Assembly: GCF_015832195.1 (NCBI RefSeq)
Contig: NC_052018.1
Coordinates: 38,941,052-39,005,051 of the forward strand
Source: Motacilla alba alba
Lineage: Eukaryota > Chordata > Aves > Passeriformes > Motacillidae
Length of the DNA: 64,000 nucleotides
Direction: 5' to 3'
Below the pieces are notes generated by a model that saw only the letters and a program-made list of their open reading frames with translations, was not told the origin of the DNA and made no database searches. Positions 37,027-51,633 of the stretch are shown in pieces; position 1 is the first letter of the stretch; each line of letters begins with the position of its first letter. Position numbers and translations under genes: made by a program.

Positions 37027-37961
37027 AGAAAAGTTTGGGTAAGTGGGATACTTAAAACATGGCTGATATTAATTATATGACTTCAGATCTGAATTTTCAA
37101 AGTGCTGAAAACTTTGTAAGGAACTATAACTGCCACTCAACTTTTGTGAAGCCTTAAATACTACAAGTTAGTGAAAAATAATCAAAGAGCTTAATCTGAA
37201 CCAAGAGGTTATTTTTCTAGAAGTACATTTGAACTAAGAATGACCTAATATTGTTTAGTCTATTCGTGCTTTGCAGATTTTTATCATAATCAGTTGATTG
37301 CCTCTATTTATTACTTGTATATCCAAGAGAAAAACTGTATGATGTATAAAAAGAGATGGGTAGGATTTCAGCATTATGTTACTTGCAGTTTCATACTTTT
37401 GCATCTTAAAAAAGAAACCGGTAGGCTTTTTCTAGAGTGTTATGAGAAGTTGATTTGAGGACAAGAAATCTTAGATTCTTCTGATTCTGCTCTAATATAG
37501 ATCAATCTTCTTGCCGCAGAGCATTATCATCCCTCAGAAAGCATTGTATATATAAATAGACTATAAAATTTTCATAAATATCATAAGCATGTTAGGCTTA
37601 AGTACCGTGTATTACAGATAATTATAAGCATATAAGTAGAAGGTTTCACAGTTAACCTATTTATCCATTGAACTCTATAGCAATTTACAGTAACTGGCTG
37701 ACCACTCAAGACATCATATATAATCCTTTATAATTTTTATATGTGGCCATCAATAACATTTATTTTAAAATAAAACATGATTCAAGTGCATATTTAAAAC
37801 TGCTTCTCATAAATAGGAAGGTTTAATTAGTGACTATTGTTACAGTTTTTATGAGCTCTGATTTATGGACTTAAATAGCTTTGGGGATTCATGACCCTTG
37901 CTTACTACTTTATTCTTCTCACAGAAAATTCTTCTTTTGATGAGGGGAAAAGTTTATGGGT

Positions 37962-38008
37962 TTGGTTTTGGTTTTTGTTACTTTGCTTTTTTTTTTTGTT
38001 TGTTTTTT
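37962..38008. repeat. T/G-rich low-complexity tract
   Basis: GGTTTTGG, TTTTTG and poly-T units form about 47 bases of low complexity. Confidence 0.85.
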
Positions 38009-40765
38009 AATGTGTGAATAGCTACTTGAGAAGCATTGGTGCAACCCATGCATTGCACAAAAGAATTTACCAGCATACTTCTACTGAACTGGATTTTCAC
38101 AATAGGCTCTTGCTAAAAATACTCAAAAGGTGATGTACAAGAGTAGGGTAGAAGATCAGAAAGTACAATCATTGATCTGAAATGTCTGAAAAGGCATTTG
38201 TATTCATTTATTAATTTATTTCTTTTATTCCCCTATATAATTCCCAATCATTATCAGGAAGTTCCCCCATTTATTAATTTTAACTGAAGATCAGAAAATA
38301 AATGTAGAATAAAGATTGTTCAATCAATGTTTTTGGTTTTTTTCTGAAAAGCACAAAAAGAAGTTTGAAAACTGTGTTCCCTTTTTTACTTAAGTGACCA
38401 GCAGAACTGACCTCGCCAATCCACAAAATTATTTAATTTTTAAAAATGACAAATTTATGAACATACTTCTGCTCTGTATAAGTGCACAGCAGCACTGTCT
38501 GTGAAAACAGGTTTATAGACCCTAACAGTGCTTTAAGTACTTAACCATAATTTCTTATTATTTCTGTTGGACTTTACTCCAGGGATCATATAACTATTTA
38601 AAAATTAATTTTACAGATGCTAGGGTTTTTTGGTCTAAAGAAGTTTCAGATCCACATTCGTTATGCATATTTGACCTCTGCCCTTCATTCTGAGTCAGAA
38701 AGGCTGTGAGGCTGTTGTCTTTTTCTGTCAAAGTGAGCAAAAGTGACAGTTGCTCCATTAATGAGAAATTCAGCTATTGATCTCATCATTTCTCCACAGC
38801 CATTGATTTCTGTTCTTTGTTTTGTCATCTGGACCTAAAACTGTCAATAAGCTATTGACTGCAGACTAGAAAGTCAATCATTTGTATTCTCCTTAGAGCT
38901 TGTGAAAATGGAATTTATATGCACTTGTATTTTACTGCAAAATTCTGAGCCTGTAATAAAGCTGTTTTCATTCATTCTGTGTTTGAGAAGTTTATGATTA
39001 TGAAAGATAATTTTCAACACAATTAATTTACAGATTAATGATTTCTAAATGGAAATGGGGAACAACTCAGAATTAAACAACTGTAAGTCAACTTACATAG
39101 TATATATTTTAACAATAGATTACAACAATATCTCCCCTGGTAATATACCTGGTAATATACCATTTTAAATCCAGGCAACAATGCCCAAATTGCTATTAGG
39201 TTTCATTTTGGGTCCTTTTTAATTCAAGGAAAGAATAAACAAAATAGAAGACATAGAAATCACTGGAATATCTATCAACTACATATTTCAGTGTGGTATA
39301 GAAGAGAGAGTTTGAAGAAGAAAGAATGATTTGAGAAAATTTTTTACTAGAGACACTTATAAAGAAATCATTGCTAGATTCAATTTTGTCTTTGGATTAC
39401 TAGTTACATGTGCACTTTGAGGAATTCTGAATTCTCTGCTGGATGACCTCAGATTTAGAGGTGCATCTAGGTCATTTGCTTTTCAAATAACACTTTTTTA
39501 CAACTCTGTGAGTAATGCACTATGACATATTTCACTTGATACTTCTATACATGGTCTGCGAGTTGAGTCATCTGAGTAAACTAACAGAAAGAAGAAGAAG
39601 ACAAAAAGACACAGGCAGCTGTATAAGCCCTACTGGCAAAGAACAGTGAGTGTGTTTTCATTGACCAGATCTCCTGTATAAAATAGGAATAATATTGAGG
39701 ACAGCCTGCTAAAGGCATATGGCAGGAAACAGCCTGAAGCATTTGAGGGAACGGCCCACTTCGAGGAACTTAGAGGCACAAGGAAGACAACAAAAATAAT
39801 TACCAAGATGCATCAGAAAATACCAATTCTCAAAAAATGTGTTGAGAACAATGGTACAGATAACCTTTACTGGTGACTATAGTGCTTTGAAATGGGAATC
39901 AAAATGTAAGTGAAATGATCAGAAGCAAATAATGTACAGATTTCATTGGATGTAATTCCGTACACAAAAAACTTCCAAACATTTTACTTTTATATCTTCA
40001 TCGTACATCAAACTCTATTTTTTTTTAGAGAAGTGCTGTCCTGGTACTCTTGACCACAGCTAGAGAAATTTATCTGAATCAGGATAAAATTTTAAAATCC
40101 AAAGAAATTCCATGAAAACTGGTGTGAGGAAACTCTCAGCAGGACTCTTCTTACTTATGTATTTATTTATGCTCATGATGATGTATAGCTGCATATTGAA
40201 AGCATAAGAACTGTATATTGTAAAGGGCAAAAACCCTGCAGGTAAGTTGAGAGGAAAAAGATAGATGATGTCGTTAAAAGTGAGCAACAAATAGAATTTA
40301 AGGTTTATAGAAGTTATAGCTACCACTTCTGCCTACACGAATGAATTGTAAACACCCATTTCAAAAAATGAAGAAATAGTTTCTATGCTAGCAGATGAAC
40401 ATGATCTATTACAGAATTTTATGGAGTTTAAGTACGTTGTGGTTTTGTATTTTGGGGTCCAAAATCAAAGAATAAAAGAGCTACTAGGTTTTTTGCAGTT
40501 CATTTCTGTTTTTTTTTGCCTGGAAGACCTTGTTCAACTGGAAAATGTGATCCCAAATTAAGACTGCAGTTATTGCTTCTCAGGAACTCACAGCCAGAGA
40601 TGTTTAATGGCCCGTATCAGCCTGCTCAAAAGGAATTGCTCTGCTCTCCTAAAACAGATGGGATATCCTTAAAAAATATGTATGTTTACATTATTTTTAA
40701 TATTGGAATATTTGCTTTGCATACAAGTCTACTAGAGCAGATTTTAGAGATATTTGATCTATGGG

Positions 40766-40821
40766 AGAAAAAAAAAGGAAAAATAATTTAAAAAAAGGGA
40801 AAAATAATAATAAAAAAAAAA
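40766..40821. repeat. A-rich low-complexity tract
   Basis: Poly-A runs interrupted by GG, GGG and TAAT units over about 55 bases. Confidence 0.85.
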
Positions 40822-41712
40822 GTTAGTCTGTAAAATGCTTGCCTATCAGGGAAAGGTTATTTATGCTTAATTTAACAAAATCAGTTTGTTCACCATGAAA
40901 ATTTTAGATGTATAATCCATAGACATTTTTATTTATCAAGACAGCTTTAGTAATCTGTTTCAATTTTAAAAATTTCTTTTTTTTCTAAGACCAATTTTCT
41001 CCTCATTTCACCACCCTTTTTTAATCTCCTAAAAGTAAGAGCAGAAAAAAAAAAAGTCTTATGGCTAAGACTAAGTCACTAAGAGAAAGATACATAATCT
41101 ATGTATCGAATGATCAGTTTTTCACTGGAAGGCTTAATTTATTTGCATTCCAAAGAATATTTAATGCAAATTCAGCATTCAAGAATTGTGGTGATCAAGA
41201 TGTGAAACTTGGTTGCAGATTTTATTCGAGCTTAAGCATCTAGAGATTGTTACAAAAAATTTAAAATATATCTTTTCCTGTCTTATTTACATAGGAAATA
41301 TCAAATTCAAGATTAGCACAAGAAAAGTACTCATATAAAATGAATTCCCCTAATAAATTTTCATTAAGCACCAAGAAATATTGAATATGAAGCCTTTAAT
41401 ATAGAAAAAATGCCTTTTTAAAAGCAGTTCTGGATAAGTTTTGGCACTGATCTCAACCTTGAATGAGAGTGTATTCTTGTGACAGGAACAATCTGGTTGA
41501 AATTAAATAATTTCCAAAGTTAGAAATTTATTTTTATTCATATCAGAGATCCCAGAATATCAAAGAATACAGGAAATATTGCAAAGTATTCTTACTTTCA
41601 GGTTTTTCCCTTGCTTCCAACTCTGTTACTTTTGTCATCTGAAAAAGATAATATTAAATTCATCTAGATAACCTGAATCATAAAACTCTTTTGTCAAATG
41701 TAAAGATGTAGT

Positions 41713-41758
41713 ACATTTAAAACTATAAGTGACATTTAAAACTATAAGTGACATTTAA
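41713..41758. repeat. 19-bp tandem duplication plus partial third copy
   Basis: ACATTTAAAACTATAAGTG is repeated exactly at 41713-41731 and 41732-41750, followed by an 8-base third start. Confidence 0.95.
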
Positions 41759-44700
41759 TCAGTTTCATTGTTTAAATATTGCGCACAGCTGTCAAAACAT
41801 CATCAGGAAAAGTGACAAGATTTTTGTCAGTCATTGCACAAAGACATTGACACAGAACCATGTGTAAAATTATTTATGGTTTATAAGCATGTAGAGATCT
41901 AAACATACACCTTCATTCAATGAACAGAGAAGACCTCATCAAGATTTTAATACTTTTGTTTCCTAATTTAAAAAAAGTATCAGTGCCATAATCTTCTCCA
42001 AAACTGAGAGAATTTAAAGGTATGGACTAAAAGTTGGGGGTTTATAATATATTTTAGTTATACTGAATTAGATTAACATGAATGAAAAGGAGGGGCGGAA
42101 AGCTGAAATGCAAGCAACCTGAATTCTGAAGTTGCAATTATAACGCATCCTTTCAGCCTGGGTCTGGGAATCATCAAGTACGCTCCCAAGAGAGTGGGAT
42201 CAGCTCTACTTCTATTATGAAACACGATACATGCTTTTAAACTGCTTGCAAACTCTTCCCAAAATGAATTAACTATAAAGTACTCAAAGCACTACTTTGT
42301 GAGTTTTTATGTAATTTTAAATAGATCTTACTTCCAGATCAATATGCTCCCATTTGTTGACACACACATGTGCCCTGTTAAAGATATGGATATTTTCCTC
42401 TTATCATCCCTGCCTGATTTGCAGCATGATGCGTGAAACAGATAAAGTGGGATGAGATCACCCTGTGTTTGCTGTTGTAACTTCATGAAATTGTTTTTCA
42501 GTTAAATAGATTTGGCAACATTTCTTAAGAAAGCTATTAATCATTTTGTGCCAGGAAAAAATATTTCAGAGAGAAATTTCCCTTAAGGGAAGTCAGTGGG
42601 AGTTGCTGTTATCAAAAATTTGTCAGCCATCTTCCGACAATCATAATTTTACATGGCAATTTTTTACAGGAAATAATGCCTTACTGAAAACTGGTGTGCC
42701 ATTGGAATTAAAATAATCTGTTGCTATCAATTAGCCGAACTTTTAAATTTAATTTGTAATGTCATATTGCATATAAATTTCCTTTAAAAATTAAATTATT
42801 AAAAAATTCATACTGATTGTTTCACTTATTGTTCTTCCTGTCATAATTATTAGTATTATAATACTATCCTTATTACTGCGTTCTTTAGTGCTCTGTAGAC
42901 CATGTTTTCTTTGATCATTTTCATCATTCCTCTTTATTATTACTGCTTGCTAATGACAAGCATTTGTTGATTTGATTTTTTTTTTCAACCCTTGCTGAAA
43001 AATTGATATCTTTTATGATCCTATAGGTAACATGCCTTTACTTTTTCCTTTACCTGCTAATTGGCTCCAGGAGTACAGGCAAGCAGTGGAGAGGGTCTAG
43101 ATGATCCTGAACATGAAGACTAAGTTCAGTTCTGTTAGTGTCTTCCTTTGTTTCATATACACTGATTTTGCTAGAGTTTTCCCATCTTAAAGAAAGCTGG
43201 TCCTTGATAAACCTCTTACTGTTCTTAAGAAGACTTTTTATTTCATGTATCACATCACTTCAAATCATATTCTCATTTGTAGTTAAATAATTTATCTGGA
43301 GGTTTGAGTTGGCTTTTGTCCTTCCCAGCAGTTTTCTGCATCTCATTTCTATTGCATTATAAGGTTCAGAAATTATTTGCTGCAAAACGCAACAGAAATT
43401 TCTGCTTCAATTACAATACCTAATTTCTTCTTATTAATAATTTTAATAGCCAATTTTCTGAGAAACTTGGGTTGTCCAGTTTGCTGTAGGTATTGTCAGT
43501 AACAAGATTACATTGTTGAAGAACTTATCATCAGAAAGCAAGCAAGTTTTAGTTTTACTTTTACTGACCTTAAGCACTACTGTCCTTCTCACATGCTACA
43601 GGTTTCAATCACATTTGTATCATATTTATCTTATCTGAAGAAATAGACAAAATATCTTACTCAGGAATGTGGTTGGGCAGACAGCACATTAGTTTCATTT
43701 CAGACTATGCAACAGTTTTTCCAAATGTCAAAGTATTACTGTTTTCTCTAAACACAAATGAGCAGTTTTCCTCTACTATAGAAAACTTTCACGTAAGACC
43801 AAAACTGCCATTTCCTTATGCGTCAATTTTCCTTTATTTTATAATCATCTCGGTAAGTTTCTGCCAATACAAAAAAGACAGACATAGCATTTACACAAAA
43901 CATGTATTTTTATTCCAAAGCACTGACGCTGTACCAGTGCTTTTTTTATTAGAACACTGATGTATTCTCTCTTTTATATACAAAATAAACCTCAGCCCCA
44001 GCAACAAGACAGTTCCCAAATATCTAGAATACCTCTAAGTTCTTATACATATTTCATATAAATACATACAGTTCAAAATTCACAAGTGTAATGCTTTTTG
44101 CTGTAGCATATGATGATTTTGACATGATTAATTACGAATTTAAAAATTATTTAGTTTTTCTTAGCAAAATAGCATTTAAATCACAACCAATTTTTTGCAG
44201 AGCCATTTTCAATGGGCAGGTCATATAGATTCACATATTTCCATATGCCCAGTATCAACATGAAATGTCAACTGGGCAAAATAAATTTTTAAGTGTCTCA
44301 AAAATACAATTTTTGATTTATTCATACAGAAAAAGAGGCTTGATGCTGCATAAAAGGAGCACACTAATTTTTAGGTATCACTCAAATATTGTTATGGTGT
44401 ATCCTAGAGACTCATCCAACCTCAGAAAGAGGACCCTGATATCAATACAGCAATTTTCATACTGAAAATCCTAATGCTGTTTGTGCTGACTGACTAATCA
44501 TCTATCAAGGAAACACTGCTTGAAACAGCGCTTTTCATTTGAAATGGTGTGAAAGTCAAGGGGTAGCATATTGAAATCATGTGACTGATGGACATGGAGA
44601 CTCATGACTTGGGAAGGTAGCACAGCACCTGTTTAAGAGAAAGATCCTACTTTTAAAAGCACATGCTCAATCCTGGCACAAACAGGGAGACCAGATGTTC

Positions 44701-47700
44701 TCATACCTAATCTAAGCAGATGCAGGTAAAATCTAGGAGCAGAATCCACTTTTACAGCCAACAACTGAGAATATTGAATGATTAGAACTAGTTAGTAACA
44801 TTTATAATTTTTATCTGCTCTTTAATAAAAAAATATTAAAAAAGCCGAACTTCTAATTAAATACAGCACCTGCTCCCAAAATAGCATAATTTGTCAAAGC
44901 AAAGGTTTTTCTAAGCAGCGGATAACAATGTATGAAACTGTGTAAATTTCTCATCCAAGTTATATGGTGCTCAGCCTGATTAGGAGCTTGGGGTGAGTTA
45001 CCTGCTGTCTTTGAGGCTTGAAGTAAAAAATGAGCCAAAACTCCCATGGAGCTGAGAGAAAATAGCACTGCACAAATCAGCGTCACACGGCTGAATTCTC
45101 ATCTGGTCCCAAGAATAGTCACCTCACACCTGTTGCCCAAAGAGAGATGCCCATGCCCTGTTCAGGAGAGTGCCAGGATACCAATCAGCTTGAACAAAAA
45201 CCATGCCAGAATCATGATTAATATTATACTTAAAGGAGGTAAGTGACCTTACCCAGGTGCTTTGGCTTTATACCAGTATGGTAATATATGCATGTTAGTT
45301 TTATTTGTGGCTGATATTGATGAAGCCAGCAGTGATGAAGACAATTAAAACTTCTGATTTCTAATGAACCTATGCAAGTTTTAGCAGTATCACTTTTATT
45401 GTAATTGTAATCCTCCAGCATATCATTAGCTTTCACTTACACTGCTCCTCCTTATTATTTTAATTCTATTACTTTTTTTTTATTTATTTTTTTTAATTTG
45501 GGCAGATTTCACTTGCTTCTTGCTGGTTTATTAGGGAAAATAGAAGAGTTGGAAGGAAGAGGGGAAGTGGTGAGTTCATTAAGAGACGTTAGCCCAAGAG
45601 GAACAGAGCTCTCCTGCTCTGCTATTTAAACCTTCCAAGACAGGTTGCAGTAATGCAATCTCTTTTCTACATTTAGACTCTCCTACTGTCTTGCAGGTCT
45701 CATTTTTATTGTGTGAGGCATTTAATCTCTTCCATCTTTTTCCTCATTCATAACCTGGTATCCAATTACAGTAACTATTCTTGCTTCCTCATGTCAGCTA
45801 TATCTTTTCAATATTTATTATTTTCAAATAGTATCTCTTACCACAGACTTTCTTCATATTTTTAGCCTTAAAAAGCCAATTAAAATTCACAGGAGCTGAT
45901 AAGTCTAACTTTTTCACTGTTTTTATCGATTTTCATCACAGTAAGTTTTTACATGCAAATATAGTTTTCAGCTTGATATTTCAGAGTTAGGTGAAAAAAC
46001 CATGGCCATTAGCACTTTATGATTCCTACTGAAATCTGCCCCAGGCGAAATGTTTGATTCACTGTAGCTGATCAGAATGATTAAGATATCAAGTTTAAAC
46101 AACTATTTTTTATGCTTCATTTGACATCTCAAAACCTGCATGTGCATCTGTTTTCAAGAGGACTGGCAGTTCTGACAGAGAAAACTGCCTCAAGACAGTA
46201 ACTTGTAGTGTATTTTAAATAGGTACTAATTGCCACCTTCAAGTTAGATGAGCTTGCACAAACCTGTAATATCTCTAATTTAATCTGTGTGCAATAATTA
46301 CATAAAACAAATACAATTTATACCATTTAAAAAGTGGTGTTCTGGCCTGCAGGTGTTCATAGGTGAGTACATTAAACCTAATTCAATATCTTCTGTATCT
46401 CCCTACACTGCTGCCAAGACATTTTGTAACTCCAATAAATGGAGAGTCTGACATATTCTTATGTGCAAAAGTGATAGCAACCATGATATTTTAAGAAACA
46501 TACAAGAAAGTTCTCAACTGTTTTGATTCTCAAGGGTGAGGAAAAGAAAGCATATTACTATTCTTTTAAATAATCTGAGAATACAAACAAGCCTGGAAAT
46601 TGTAGCTAAGTGTCTTTGATTACAAACTGGTCACTGACATACCTATTTCCAATTAGATTTAATGCTTAGTAGCATAATGTACAAGAATAAAAGTACTTCA
46701 GAGGAAACATCTAAACAAATTATTTGATACAACCAGCTCCAGCATTCTAATTTATCCAGTAAGACCTGTATTTTAAAAGGAAAAGAATCAAAATGAAATA
46801 GCATAAAAATACCCTTATATTACTTAGTCCACAGCTGGAGATTTTGACGAGAAGTAGAGTGACAATGCTGACATACAAAGAGAAAAATGGGTTTTTTATA
46901 CATATGAAATATAAAGTGATCATGTTTTGAAGGATTTTTGGTATATACACAAAATTCTTGCTACTGGCAGTAACAGACAGAATGTAATGCAACAAGAAGA
47001 AAATAACCAACAGTATTTTTTTAAAAAGTCATATATTTTATATTTTTTATTTGCATGGAGTTTCAATTTTTTTAAACAGTGACTTGACAAAACAACACAA
47101 AATAAAATGTATTTAAATTCCTTATTCAGGATAAAAAAGACAAAATATTTCTTGGATTTGGTGACTATGGAAGACATAAACATGAGTCTCTCAATTCAAG
47201 GTTTCTGAATGTCTCTGAAGAATGACCTGTACAGCTCAATTTTTTCCTGATATATATAGACAATAAAGACTTCAATTGTCTCTTTAATGAGTTATTTTCT
47301 ATCTTATCTCAAGTTTAAAAAAAAAAACCTAGAAGAAAATAAGACTATTTTTTTTAATTTCACTGTGTCATTAAAATATATTTCATCTCATAAAAAGGTT
47401 TTCTTTTGCTCCAATTTTGTTTTGAAACTTCAGAAAGGTTTTTTGGTTTTTTTTTTCTTTATTAGAAATCTGGAAATGAAGAAGATGATGGTATAGCCAT
47501 TTGCCTATGGATTAAAACTCTTTGTTGTGAAGATGTTGTGCTCAGCTCCATATGTCAGGAAAACAATCTAACTACTCATGCAGTGTTTAGTACAGAGGTC
47601 TTCTTCTATTGACAGTAGTCAATACTATGCCATTCCCTGAATTGACAATAAAAAAATGTCTGTTTTTCCCAGCGATTCTTTTAAGAGTGCAGAGATGTTG

Positions 47701-49488
47701 TTCACATAGGGATTCCTTACCTCTTGCAGATAAAAACGTATCTGTGACAGAGAATAACAGTAGTAGTAGAGAGCCTCACTTTTGTCATAAACTTCTCATA
47801 AACACCTCAAGTACTGACAGATTGCAGCGCCAAGAGCAAACATGCCCAGAAATTCCCTTTCTCAACACTGCCTGGGGATCACCCACCCTTGCTGAGGTCT
47901 CCAATAACTCAGCTCGTGCAAGAAGGGAATGACAAAATTGGATGCAAATCTAGTCTCACAAATTTATTTTGCCCCCCATTTTCTGCTGCAATGCTTTTCA
48001 GGACAACCAAAATTTAGTTCTACTCCGATGTAATTTCACATGTTGAATGCAGAATTTTCAAAGACGTAGCCTGGAAGAGTATTGTTTATAACTACTTAGA
48101 CCTTTCCAGAAAGACAGAGAAGGCCTTTTCTATGAACATTTCAATATTTTCCACAATTCATACTTTTTCTTCCATACTGACATACCTCTCATATTGTTTT
48201 CTCCTAAAATCTGCCTTTCTTTGCCACTCTGTGGTTTCCATGTTATAAATTATAATTACTAATAAAATAATATGCTTTGAAGGAATACTGTTGAAGTCTG
48301 TGTGTTACCAGTGGCTTCATTGCAGCATAATATATCTCATAATACCATCTCAGCTACAGAGAGTCTGAGAAAGATGTACTTTGTATCAGACAAAATCAGA
48401 AGGCCATTATTTTGAAATAAGAAAGCAGGTAATTAGCATCTGAGAAATTTTAAAAAGCAGTGCCTGCTACTAGAAATCCTCCAACAGAGGTAACTGATAT
48501 TAGAAGTGTGGAAAAAAAGTTTCTATATCCATTTGTGAGTCTAAATCATCTTTTTGAGAGTTTTTCCAGGGCTACAGTTGATGAGATAAGAGCTCAGAAT
48601 CACGGTTGTTCTAGAATCAGAATATTAAAATAAAATTCACATACACATTTGACCTTTCTGTCATCAATATTTGACTCGTGTCTAACTGCTAACAATCTAA
48701 GAAAATAGTAACAAATGTATATTTATTTTCAGCTTTCCTTTTAAAACGTACTTTGCATGAAAACAGGTGACAAAAAATATTTCCTGTGTCCACTCCTAAA
48801 TTTTTCCCATTAATACAATATGTATCCACACATTCTGACATTCTGTCTGTGTGATTCATCCCACCATGTTTCAATAAGTGCTATGTTTTCACACTTTTCC
48901 TCCAGTATTCTTGATTCAAATTCATCCTATTTAACACTCATGCCATTGGATAATAGGAATCTATGGGTAAGGAAAATGTGCTGCTGCAAAAGAATTTACA
49001 CCCTCTCAATGGACTTCCTGCAGCCTTTACTGTGTCTTCTAGAATTTAAGTTTTGGTAAAAAAGCAGGTCACAGAGGATCAAATATTAGGAAAGGCCTTC
49101 TCTATGTAAACCATGGTCAGAAATGTTCAGAAGAAAACAATTTTTCTAACAGAAAGACTCCTGCTCGTCTTACTGCATTGTTAAATATAAAAGTGTAATT
49201 GACTATCTCACTTACCAAAAGCTGCTGATTGTTGTAGCAGAACCAATGAGCTGTGGCACTTATCCACTGTGACTAACTCTATCTGCCACTTCTGAAACCC
49301 CATTCAGTTGGAAATGTGTCTACAACATAATAGAAATTGTGGCTACGGAGGTTTACAACATTTTACTTTTAAAAGTTTGCTTCTTCTTGAAGGAAAAATA
49401 GCAAAAGAATTTCAATTTAGTCAGCTGAAAAGTGCTAGAATCTCTCAGAAAGTTGTTCAGCAGCAAAGAGTTTTTTTCAGTTTAACAT
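41759..49488. other. A+T-rich noncoding sequence, no repeat family seen
   Basis: Nearly 8 kb without a recognisable mobile element, gene or long simple repeat. T-rich runs occur near 45471-45497. A 107-codon frame at 47609-47932 starts with TTG and matches nothing I know. The segment 42540-42800 is a candidate conserved noncoding element. Confidence 0.5.
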
Positions 49489-49957
49489 AAAATGGTTTGA
49501 GTTGGCAAGGACCTTGAAGACCACTTGTTTCTAACCTGTCTGTCTTGGTCAGGGACACCTTCCAGGTTACTCAAGGCCCCATTCAACCTAGCCTTGAACA
49601 CTTCCAGGGATGGAGTACCCACAACTTCCCTAAGCAATCTCCTCCTGTCTCACCACCCTCATAGTGAAGAATTTCTTTCTAATATCTAATCTAAGCCTAT
49701 CTTCTTTCAGTTTAATGCCATTCCCCCCAGTCCTGTGTCTCCGTGTGTAAAAATACAGCTTTCTAGTAGGTTCCCTTTAGGTAAAGGAAAGCAGCTACAA
49801 GGTCTCCCCAAAGTCTTCTCTTTACCAGGCTGAAAAATCCCAACTCTCTCAGCTTGTCTTCTCTTCACAGAAGAGATGTTCCAGCCCTCTGATCATCTTT
49901 GTGGCTTTGCTCTGAACTCACTCCAACAAGCTCATGTCTTTCTTGTATTTGGGACTT
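49489..49957 (-). mobile_element. CR1 LINE, 5'-truncated, minus strand
   Basis: On the minus strand this reads as a CR1 3' part. It starts near 49957 with an ACATGAGCTTGTTGGAGTGA-like segment, then AGCAAAGCCACAAAGATGAT, AGAGCTTGGGATTTT-like sequence, GGAGACCTTGTAGCTGC, TAGATTAGATATTAG AAAGAAATTCTTCACTATG (a continuous match broken here only for length), and near the 3' end CCTGGAAGTGTTCAAGGC. The terminal CAACTCAAACCATTTT at 49489 replaces the usual ATTCT repeat, so the extreme 3' end is eroded. It is about 470 bp long with many point changes and small indels, making it one of the older CR1 copies here. It is noncoding. Confidence 0.93.
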
Positions 49958-51633
49958 AGCTTACTTTTACTTTCTAGCTTGCACCTTAATATAGTCTTAA
50001 CACAGCATTATAGAAAAAGAGTCAGGAAAAAATATACACAAAATTCCCACTGAATTTCTGAAATGCTGAAGAAAAGCATTACTTATTTTCCTGAAAGGGG
50101 ATTATTCACCTGACATTTGCAAGGAACTACTAAGATAATTTCTCCATCATTTATCTCATATTTTTTATTAACCTTACACCTTTTCTGGCATTTAAAATTG
50201 CTTATGTTACCACAAATATTCCTGTATGCCAGGATGCATGAAAAGACCCAGAGCATAAAGTAGGAAGAAAATAAGTTCCAAATATTTCTGCACATGCCCC
50301 ATTTGTGCCCCATTCTGCACATTGCCCCATTTGCAACTATCTACCCAATAGTTGCAGTTTGAACTATGATAAGATTTTGAAAGCTCAGTCTTAAAATATG
50401 ACATTTACGGGAGAAACATATAGGGATGAAAAGGAGTCAGTGTGAAAACAAGAAGGATTGAAAGCATTTTTAAACAAGGTGGGAGAATAATTGTTTTTTT
50501 CCTTCTTTCCCTCTGACCTGCATCAGAGATTTCAGAACAATATATTTACTATTATTACTGCAAAACACACTATTATTATTTACTATTACTATATTTGCAA
50601 AACATATCATATAAGAAATACAGCTCAAACCTCTTGAAAAAGTGTCTTATAGCAGAAGAGTTGCACAGACAATAACAAAAATACATAAGGTTGAAGTAGA
50701 ACTATTTGGTGAGTGGTTGCTCACACTGATATATTCTCTCTGGCCATAAAACATAAATATAAGTTTAAGAAGAAAATATAAAAAACTCAAAAGCATTAGC
50801 ACAGTGGGACACCAAGACCAATCTCAGAGCTCTGCAGTAATAGAGCTGAATAAAAATTATACTATTAAGGTGGCCAGAAATACAAATTTTGCTTACAGAG
50901 CTAGAATTTCAGTGTGAAAATCCTGGAGAGAGAAACCTGCTTCAGGGTGGTTAGTTCTGCCACTGAGACCATGCATCCACAGCATTTAAACAACTGTGGC
51001 TATACAGAAAAAGCAGCATCAGTAACTTTGCTTCCTTTTGGATAGAAAAAATGCCTTAGCAGAAAAAAATGAGGCAGTTTCTCTTTCTTTGGAAGTTCAC
51101 AGCAAGTGATGAATTAAGCTTTCTGTTAAAGAAAACTGGGGGAAGGGAGATTGCAAGAGTGGTAACCAACAGGGAAGGATGGACACAACCAACTTCCTGG
51201 TTCTCTGTGCCTCATTTTACCCTGACCATCTAAAGTGAAGTGACTGATAAAAGCTTTGTCAGCCACACTCACTTTTCCCAAGAAAGGTATTTCATAGCTG
51301 TCTACAATAGCTGGTAGGATTCAGCTGCTAGAGGTGACTAGCTCTTTCTTATGCCAGTGAGGAATCCTAGGCAGATAGTTTAGTCTTTCACACAGCTAAA
51401 TATAGGTCAGATTTGATCCATTTTGGTAACTGCCCATATTAATCAGTTGAATGTGCCTAGGGTGTTCTCTTACACTGAGCTCTACTTGTATGTTATGACT
51501 TCTTGAGTATATGCTTCAAAATTTTTGCTTTACAGAAGAAAGTAGTAGCATTCAAATTGTTTGTAGGGAGTGGCCCACGGCCAGTGTTAATTGTGTGCGC
51601 TGTGCTCAGGAATTCTTCAAGTAGTCCTCCTTG
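49958..51633. other. A+T-rich noncoding sequence
   Basis: No gene or repeat family is recognised between the CR1 and the AAAAAT microsatellite. Confidence 0.5.

Larger units (their letters stand above)
37027..41712. other. A+T-rich noncoding sequence, almost free of repeats
   Basis: No gene or interspersed repeat is recognised. A T/G-rich tract lies at 37962-38008, an imperfect 12-bp duplication at 39136-39159 and an A-rich tract at 40766-40821. The part from 38690 to 39060 may be a conserved noncoding element. Confidence 0.5.

Noticed and set aside
39690..39800. Possible old CR1-like fragment
   Set aside because: It is less A+T rich than its surroundings, but I could not match it to any CR1 segment in order.
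47609..47932. 107-codon open frame
   Set aside because: It has a TTG start, no recognisable domain, no splice signals noted and a length within chance expectation.
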